In this document: in pieces, positions 1 through 4,400 of the stretch
Layout of the letters: every line of letters begins with the position of its first letter
Numbering within the stretch: the stretch's first letter is position 1
Assembly: GCA_023250755.1 (NCBI GenBank)
Contig: JAHFAC010000119.1
Span: forward strand, 1 to 6,044
DNA length: 6,044 nt
DNA from: Bacteriovoracaceae bacterium
Lineage (GTDB): Bacteria; Bdellovibrionota; UBA1018
Reading direction: 5' to 3'
The notes under the pieces: model-generated
What the model saw: only the letters and a program-made list of their open reading frames with translations
What the model was told of the DNA's origin: nothing
Database searches by the model: none
Translations under genes and position numbers: made by a program

Positions 1-1
1 A

Positions 2-433
2 CCGGCTGAAGTGAAAAAAAAGCTCCCGAACGGTAACTTTACGGTCATTCGTCAGATGCCAATGAGTAAAATGTTGATCATGCAGCGAAAACCTTTCGAC
101 TACTTCGATAGCCGAAAAGAATGCCCTGAGTGTGGCCTAAATGCCGAACAACTCAAAGTACAAATAGGCAATTCCGAAGTTCAAATGAAAGACGAAAGAC
201 AAAATCTTTCTCGCGCACTTCGTGGAAAATCCGACAAAGACGCTGATTTAGTGATGAGACTTTTTGACTATAAAAATATAGAAATTCGATACTACCGCTA
301 CAAAGGAAGATTGGCTGAAGTTCAGCTAGAAGACGTTAAGAAAGACCTAGAGAGCACCTTGAATAAGTGCCGTGGCCCCGGGGCTCCAGCTTCGACAGGC
401 AAAACTGATTCAGAAGCTAGTACCGCCAAGTAA
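2..433 (+). CDS. Unrecognised protein, C-terminal part (5' end outside window)
   Basis: The frame is open from base 2 (Pro-Ala-Glu-Val...) to the TAA at 431-433, giving at least 143 residues. A GTG at 11 could formally start it, but no ribosome binding site precedes it and the frame continues upstream, so I read it as the 3' part of a longer gene. I do not recognise the family. Numbered from the GTG codon, a basic Met-rich stretch is followed by KECPECG (residues 37-43, one CxxC pair). Residues 44-115 are highly charged, probably helical and possibly coiled coil. A lone Cys lies at about 120, and the tail is Ala/Ser/Thr/Gly-rich and probably disordered. The CxxC could bind metal or form a disulphide, but a second close pair is missing, so a zinc ribbon is not established. 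No membrane segment is visible. No T-tract terminator follows directly; the next element is the fold at 458-513. Confidence 0.6.
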   Translation, partial: PAEVKKKLPNGNFTVIRQMPMSKMLIMQRKPFDYFDSRKECPECGLNAEQLKVQIGNSEVQMKDERQNLSRALRGKSDKDADLVMRLFDYKNIEIRYYRYKGRLAEVQLEDVKKDLESTLNKCRGPGAPASTGKTDSEASTAK

Positions 434-457
434 CCTTTAAAAAAAGCCACCTTAAAA

Positions 458-513
458 CGTCTCCTTGTTTTCAACAAGTTAAGGGACTACCGACACGGTA
501 ACCCCTTAAGACG
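458..513. other. Compact three-way-junction inverted repeat
   Basis: Three helices can be drawn in 56 bases. P1 is CGTCT 458-462 with AGACG 509-513. P2 is CTTGTT 464-469 with AACAAG 473-478, with a TTC loop. P3 is TTAAGGG 479-485 with CCCTTAA 503-509, continuing after a symmetric AC/AC internal loop as TACCG 488-492 with CGGTA 496-500, with an ACA loop. Base 509 can pair in P1 or P3. Nearly all bases are paired. On the minus strand the structure is followed by TTTT and shortly after by a run of seven T, so it could terminate leftward transcription. On the plus strand no T-tract follows. I recognise no Rfam family. It could be a small RNA, a processing site, a terminator, or a mobile palindromic repeat. 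Confidence 0.55.
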
Positions 514-613
514 CTACGAAACCAAAACTCAAATCGACCGTCAATTCGGTAACAAATTTTATGAGGCAATTCGTCGCTGGAACTTCTGCTCTGAACTGAG
601 TATTTCTCTCTTG

Positions 614-699
614 GACTGGCTCATACTTTGGCTCCCCTGTTAGTTTGTTGCTGTAAGAAACAACAGCTTAACTCGGGATCAGAAATGAGCCAGTCTTTT
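614..699 (+). other. Long-range perfect stem with nested hairpin and T-tract (leader structure, attenuator-like)
   Basis: GACTGGCTCAT at 614-624 is exactly complementary to ATGAGCCAGTC at 685-695 (11 Watson-Crick pairs), followed by TTTT at 696-699. Inside the 60-base loop, 637-641 and 643-646 pair with 662-666 and 658-661, with A642 bulged, and TCCC 633-636 can pair with GGGA 675-678. This makes a nested, aptamer-like arrangement about 115 bases upstream of the flavoprotein start codon. The 11-bp stem plus T-tract resembles a weak intrinsic terminator. It could be an attenuator or riboswitch-like leader, or the end of a small RNA. No known riboswitch consensus was recognised. Confidence 0.45.
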
Positions 700-780
700 C
701 CCTGACTTATTCCCTCCAACTATCCGGCCAAATCTCCTGAGAAAAAAGAAACAAAAATTCCTTATTTTCTGGTTCGTTTT

Positions 781-802
781 TCCGATAAATAAATCGGAGG
801 GG
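781..802 (+). promoter_or_regulatory. Ribosome binding site within a hairpin
   Basis: GGAGGGG at 796-802 is a strong Shine-Dalgarno sequence seven bases before the ATG at 810, and it fixes that start. Its first bases lie in the right arm of a hairpin, TCCGAT 781-786 with ATCGGA 793-798 and an AAATAA loop. An upstream CCCTCC at 712-717 is also exactly complementary to GGAGGG 796-801. The site could therefore be masked locally or by a long-range pairing. The binding site is clear; its control is inference. Confidence 0.7.
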
Positions 803-809
803 TGTTGCT

Positions 810-2390
810 ATGGAGTGGGTAACGAATCTCGGGTTCTGGGGTTGGACAGCAAGTCTTTCGATGCTTGCTTTGGTAGCACTAGCTTTGCGTGATCGTTTTT
901 TATCAAAAGATAATATACTTAAGAATTTTCCGGTCGTAGGCCATTTGCGCTATCTGCTGATCAAGGTTGGTCCAGAGTTGCGTCAATACATTGTCGCAAA
1001 TAATCGAGAAGAAGCGCCCTTCAACCGCGAGGAGAGAGATTGGATTTACCGCTCAGCCAAAGGCCAAAATAATATGTTTGGATTTGGTACAGATGACCAA
1101 ATCTACAATGTTGGCTATCCGATTATCAAGCACGCCGTATTTCCTCATGGAGAGGTGAAGTACTCCGCATCCAAGCATGATAAAAATGCTGAAATTCCTT
1201 GTGCTAAAGTTTTTGGTGAATTTCATAATCGAAAAAAATCATGGAGGCCGTCCTCGATCATCAATATTTCCGCGATGAGTTTTGGAGCGCTTTCAGCAAA
1301 TGCGATCAAAGCGCTCAATCGAGGAGCTCGTCTTGCGAATTGTTACCATAATTCGGGAGAGGGGGGACTTTCACCTCATCACAAGGAGGGCGGAGACGTC
1401 ATTTATCAAATTGGGACAGGCTATTTCGGCTCTCGAGATAGTGAAGGACGGTTCAGCATGGAAAAGCTCGTGCAGACCGTCGATAGTTACGACCGGATTC
1501 GAGGGATTGAAATCAAGCTCTCCCAGGGAGCGAAGCCAGGCAAAGGGGGCGTGCTGCCCGGAAAAAAAGTATCCGCGGAGATTGCGAGCATTCGCGGAGT
1601 AACTCCAGGGCAGGATTGTTTGAGCCCGAATGGACACACGGCTTTTAATGATGTGCAATCTATGGTCAAGTTTATCGAGCAGATCGCCCGGGTGACGGGG
1701 CTTCCGGTGGGAATCAAGTCTGCAGTTGGGCATCTGGGATTTTGGGAAACTCTTGCTGCCGAAATGCGTAGGACCGGCAATGGGCCTGATTGGATCACAA
1801 TCGATGGTGGCGAAGGTGGAACGGGCGCAGCACCGTTGACCTTTGCCGATCATGTTTCTCTTCCGTTTAAAGTGGGATTTACCAGAGTCTATAAGACATT
1901 TTTAAAAGAAAAAATGGCTGATCGCGTAGTTTGGATTGCGAGCGGAAAATTGGGATTTCCAGATCGAACCATTGTTGCATTTAGTATTGGTGCGGATCTC
2001 GTCAATATCGCGCGCGAAGCGATGCTTGCAATTGGTTGCATTCAGGCTCAAAAATGCCACACCGGTCACTGTCCAGCTGGGATTGCCACTCAAAGTGATT
2101 ATCTACAAAAGGCTGTTTTGCCCGGGGTGCAATCTTTTCGTTTTGCCCGCTTTTGTCAATCTTTACGAAATGAAATTTTAGCGGTCACGCACGCTTGTGG
2201 TTATGAGCACCCATCCCAGTTTACAATGGATGATATCGAGATGGGTTGTGGGCCCAGTTCCTTTAAAACACTGAGAGAAAATTTTGGATATGAGCTCGAT
2301 CGACAGTGGAGGGGAATCCCCGGCTGGGAAGAGGGGGAAACTCACCCTAAAAACATTCACGAAAAAGAGAATCACCAAAAGGTGGCCTAG
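810..2390 (+). CDS. Membrane-anchored FMN-binding glutamate synthase family protein
   Basis: The 526-residue product matches the stand-alone FMN/synthase domain of glutamate synthase (YerD-like group). Residues 8-26 form one hydrophobic N-terminal segment, so the catalytic part is probably membrane-tethered. The (beta/alpha)8 flavin domain shows SAMSFGALS (154-162), NSGEGG (181-186), the Lys/Gly-rich loop 236-254, GIKSAVG (301-307) and ITIDGGEGGTGAAPL (329-343). Cys410, Cys416 and Cys421 (C-x5-C-x4-C) match the 3Fe-4S ligands of GltB. The N-terminal glutaminase domain with its catalytic Cys and the C-terminal beta-helix of full-length GltB are absent, so glutamine-dependent glutamate synthesis cannot be assumed. 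The physiological reaction of this family is not settled. The start is fixed by a strong ribosome binding site at 796-802. The gene overlaps the stop codon of the convergent permease. Confidence 0.93.
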   Translation: MEWVTNLGFWGWTASLSMLALVALALRDRFLSKDNILKNFPVVGHLRYLLIKVGPELRQYIVANNREEAPFNREERDWIYRSAKGQNNMFGFGTDDQIYNVGYPIIKHAVFPHGEVKYSASKHDKNAEIPCAKVFGEFHNRKKSWRPSSIINISAMSFGALSANAIKALNRGARLANCYHNSGEGGLSPHHKEGGDVIYQIGTGYFGSRDSEGRFSMEKLVQTVDSYDRIRGIEIKLSQGAKPGKGGVLPGKKVSAEIASIRGVTPGQDCLSPNGHTAFNDVQSMVKFIEQIARVTGLPVGIKSAVGHLGFWETLAAEMRRTGNGPDWITIDGGEGGTGAAPLTFADHVSLPFKVGFTRVYKTFLKEKMADRVVWIASGKLGFPDRTIVAFSIGADLVNIAREAMLAIGCIQAQKCHTGHCPAGIATQSDYLQKAVLPGVQSFRFARFCQSLRNEILAVTHACGYEHPSQFTMDDIEMGCGPSSFKTLRENFGYELDRQWRGIPGWEEGETHPKNIHEKENHQKVA

Positions 2391-3871
2391 ACGGAAGTTC
2401 CAGCGCTCTCAAATTCCCCTGTGCCACTGAGCTCAATTCCAAGCTCTTCAGCCTTTTGCATCATCAGTAAGTAAGTAAGCCCTGAGACGAAAAAGCCAAC
2501 AAACCAAGCATAATGGTAGAGTGAGTTCACCCAGCCCCAAACGTGTTCATTTGAAAGCAGGCCGACTGTTGTTAAAAAGCCAGGGACATTGGGTAAAATA
2601 CCTGTCAATAAGGCGATCACTGCGTTCCAGTTGATGCCATGGTGATACCAGTAGCGACCTGAGGCAGAATAGAGTTCGTCGACCCTGAGCTCTTGTTTTC
2701 GAATCATGTAATAATCGACGATCATGATTCCACCAATGGGTCCGAGAAGGCTGGAGTACGCAATCAGCCAGGTAAAAATATAACCTGTAGGGTCTGCAAT
2801 CAATTTCCACGGTAAAATCAAGATGCCAAGAACGCCAGTAATATATCCCCCCATCTTAAAACTGATTTTCAGTGGCGCGAGGTTTGAAAAATCGTTTGCC
2901 GGGCTCACGATATTTGCAGCGATGTTAGTCGCAAGGGTTGAGATTGCGACTGCAAGCATGGCAAACGAAACCAATAAGGGAGATTCGAATTTACCAGCGA
3001 GGGCAACTGGATCCCAAAGAGTCGACCCAAAAATGATGGTCGTTGCACTTGTAACTACGACACCAATAAAGGCAAAGAGAGTCATCGAGGTTGGTAATCC
3101 CAGAGTTTGACCAAGAATTTGTGCTCTTTGTGATTTTGCATAGCGTGTAAAATCTGGGATATTCAACGAAAGAGTGGCCCAGAATCCAACCATTCCGGTG
3201 AGGGCCGGGAAGAAATAGGCCCAGAACTCCTGTGAGTTTTTAAACTTTGCGGGTTGGGCTAAGATCGGGCCCAGACCATGGGCTGCGTGAATCGCCCAAT
3301 AGAGAAGGCTCAATGCTGCAAGAGGTAAGAACACAGCTTTAAAAAGGAGTAATTTTCTGATGCTCTCTACACCGAGATGGACAATCCACATATTGAGGAG
3401 CCAAAATGCAAAGAAGGTGATTGCGGGGCCTGTCTCAAGTCCAAAGGACGGTGGAAAGATTCGAGGCATCTGTGCAATTTCAGGGACCCAGATTTTAATC
3501 AGTTGAAAGAGAGCGAATCCACCAATCCAAGTTTGAATTCCAAACCATCCGCAAGCGACGATCGCGCGGCAGAGAGCCGGAAGGTTTGCCCCTCGGACGC
3601 CAAAGCTGGCGCGGACGAATACGGGAAATGGAATTCCGTATCGAGCTCCCGCATGTCCATTCAGGACCATTGGAATTAAGACAACCATATTTCCCAAAAA
3701 GATGGTCAAGATGGCTTGCCACCAGTTCATGCCCCCGTTAATGAGGGAACTCGCTAACATATAGGTGGGGATGCATAGACTCATGCTGATCCAGAGGGCA
3801 GCAAAATTCCAGGTGCCCCATTTTCGATTTTCAGGCTTTACGGCTGCCAGGTCTTCATTTATGTAGCTCAT
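2387..3871 (-). CDS. NCS1-family nucleobase/hydantoin/allantoin-type cation symporter
   Basis: Read from the ATG at 3871, the product has 494 residues and about 12 membrane segments, as in the NCS1 family (Mhp1, PucI, FurA relatives). The N-terminus NEDLAAVKPENRKW followed by WNFAALWISMSLCIPTYMLA is typical. Trp109 and Gln113 (GWFGIQTW) match Mhp1 Trp117/Gln121, Trp231 (GFWATLSLNIPDFTRYAKSQ) matches Trp220, and Asn320 in ATNIAANIVSPAND matches Asn318; Thr315 fits the sodium-site Thr. It should import a purine, pyrimidine, hydantoin or allantoin-like compound with a cation, but the substrate cannot be read from sequence. The same frame extends to an ATG at 3976. That longer version overlaps the divergent gene and adds 35 residues unlike the family, so I prefer 3871, although no good ribosome binding site precedes it. 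No catabolic enzyme lies beside it. Confidence 0.93.
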   Translation of the reverse strand: MSYINEDLAAVKPENRKWGTWNFAALWISMSLCIPTYMLASSLINGGMNWWQAILTIFLGNMVVLIPMVLNGHAGARYGIPFPVFVRASFGVRGANLPALCRAIVACGWFGIQTWIGGFALFQLIKIWVPEIAQMPRIFPPSFGLETGPAITFFAFWLLNMWIVHLGVESIRKLLLFKAVFLPLAALSLLYWAIHAAHGLGPILAQPAKFKNSQEFWAYFFPALTGMVGFWATLSLNIPDFTRYAKSQRAQILGQTLGLPTSMTLFAFIGVVVTSATTIIFGSTLWDPVALAGKFESPLLVSFAMLAVAISTLATNIAANIVSPANDFSNLAPLKISFKMGGYITGVLGILILPWKLIADPTGYIFTWLIAYSSLLGPIGGIMIVDYYMIRKQELRVDELYSASGRYWYHHGINWNAVIALLTGILPNVPGFLTTVGLLSNEHVWGWVNSLYHYAWFVGFFVSGLTYLLMMQKAEELGIELSGTGEFESAGTSV

Positions 3872-3931
3872 AGTGTTTTGATCTATCTCAGAACTATTTG
3901 AACGCAAAGGGGAAATTGTAAAGGAGAGCTT
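3872..3931. promoter_or_regulatory. Shared divergent control region, with ribosome binding site for the plus-strand gene
   Basis: Only 60 bases separate the permease start (3871, minus) from the thioredoxin-fold gene (3932, plus), so both promoters must overlap or lie inside neighbouring coding sequence. AAGGAG at 3921-3926, five bases before the ATG, is a clear ribosome binding site for the plus-strand gene. The permease has no comparable site. I could not place a convincing -35/-10 pair in either direction. Confidence 0.5.
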
Positions 3932-4297
3932 ATGACCGTTAAAATTTATGAATATCAAAGATGCAGTACTTGTCAAAAGGCACTCCGTTTTTTAGAGGAG
4001 CGAAAAGTTTTATACACGCGGCTTCCTATTGTTGAAAAACCACCGACTCGATCTGAGCTCAAAAAAATGCTTAGTTGGGTCAAGGTAAACGGCGGTAATC
4101 TGAAAAAACTTTTTAATACCTCGGGTGAAGTTTATCGAGAAATGGGTTTGAGCCAAAAGCTTGGAAAAATGTCTGAGGACGATGCGCTCAGCCTTTTAGA
4201 AAAAAACGGAAAATTAGTAAAACGACCATTTGTATTGATGGAAAAACAGGGTCTGGTGGGTTTCAAAGAAGAAGAGTGGGAGAAGGTTTTTGGATAA
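3932..4297 (+). CDS. Spx/MgsR/ArsC-family thioredoxin-fold protein
   Basis: The 121-residue product has the full length and order of the ArsC/Spx family. A beta strand, KIYEYQ, leads into Cys11-Ser-Thr-Cys14 at the start of the first helix, followed by a helical insert. LFNTSGEVYREMGL (60-73) and the KRPF turn (97-100, probable cis-Pro99) are typical, and the C-terminal GLVGFKEEEWEKVF is characteristic. The CxxC pair resembles the Spx/MgsR/YusI/YffB branch rather than classical arsenate reductases, whose single active Cys lies in an HNPxCSKSR-type motif, so arsenate reduction should not be assumed. A cytoplasmic thiol reductase or a redox-sensing RNA-polymerase-binding role are both possible. 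It has a good ribosome binding site, is divergent from the permease, and a terminator begins at its stop codon. Confidence 0.88.
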   Translation: MTVKIYEYQRCSTCQKALRFLEERKVLYTRLPIVEKPPTRSELKKMLSWVKVNGGNLKKLFNTSGEVYREMGLSQKLGKMSEDDALSLLEKNGKLVKRPFVLMEKQGLVGFKEEEWEKVFG

Positions 4298-4324
4298 CCA
4301 AAAGGTGGTCCCCACCTTTTTGGT
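4297..4324. terminator. Bidirectional intrinsic terminator
   Basis: GGTGG 4304-4308 pairs with CCACC 4312-4316 around a TCC loop. AAAA (4300-4303) precedes it and TTTTT (4317-4321) follows, and outer ACC (4297-4299) can pair with GGT (4322-4324) if one T is bulged. A short G+C stem followed by T5 suits termination of the thioredoxin-fold gene, whose TAA ends at 4297. The reverse complement gives the same stem followed by TTTT, so it could also stop leftward transcripts. Confidence 0.8.
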
Positions 4325-4400
4325 GTTTGGTGACAGAAACCCCTATTTCTTGTTAGTTTTTAGAATTGCTGCACTGAGTTGTTCCTGGTAGTAAAGCTCC

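Larger units (their letters stand above)
434..809. other. Structured non-coding region / long leader upstream of the flavoprotein gene
   Basis: These 376 bases contain no reading frame I would call a gene on either strand and no tRNA, tmRNA or RNase P signature. They are dense in inverted repeats: 458-513 (three-way junction), 537-550 (ACCG-TCAATT-CGGT), 614-624 with 685-695 (11 bp), 637-646 with 658-666 (9 bp with one bulge, nested in the previous loop), and 781-786 with 793-798 over the ribosome binding site. The ACCG...CGGTAAC pattern occurs twice, at 489-502 and 537-553. A purine-rich, then T-rich stretch follows (about 739-781). I cannot place a convincing promoter. The part after about 600 is best read as a 5' leader of the gene at 810, possibly with a separate small RNA before it; this is inference. 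Confidence 0.5.

Noticed and set aside
11..433. GTG at base 11 as the true start of the first gene
   Set aside because: No ribosome binding site is seen and the frame stays open upstream to the window edge, so a truncated gene is more likely.
434..809. tRNA, tmRNA, RNase P RNA, SRP RNA, c-di-GMP-I, glutamine or mini-ykkC riboswitch, integron attC
   Set aside because: The conserved boxes of each were looked for and not found; the inverted repeats alone do not identify any of these families.
1371..1853. Minus-strand frames of 160 and 103 codons inside the flavoprotein gene
   Set aside because: They lie opposite strongly conserved glutamate-synthase motifs, and their Pro/Ser/Arg-rich products resemble no family; they are shadows. 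The same holds for plus-strand frames opposite the permease.
3872..3976. Longer permease start at the ATG at 3976 (529 residues)
   Set aside because: It overlaps the divergent gene by 45 bases and adds 35 residues unlike NCS1 proteins; the family-like N-terminus begins at 3871.
3932..4297. Naming the small thioredoxin-fold gene arsC (arsenate reductase)
   Set aside because: The active site is CxxC as in Spx/MgsR/YusI relatives, not the classical arsenate reductase motif, and no arsenic-resistance genes are nearby.
4361..4366. TAGAAT as a -10 promoter box for the exported protein gene
   Set aside because: It matches 5 of 6 consensus bases, but no acceptable -35 hexamer is found at 16-18 bases, so it is not listed as a promoter.
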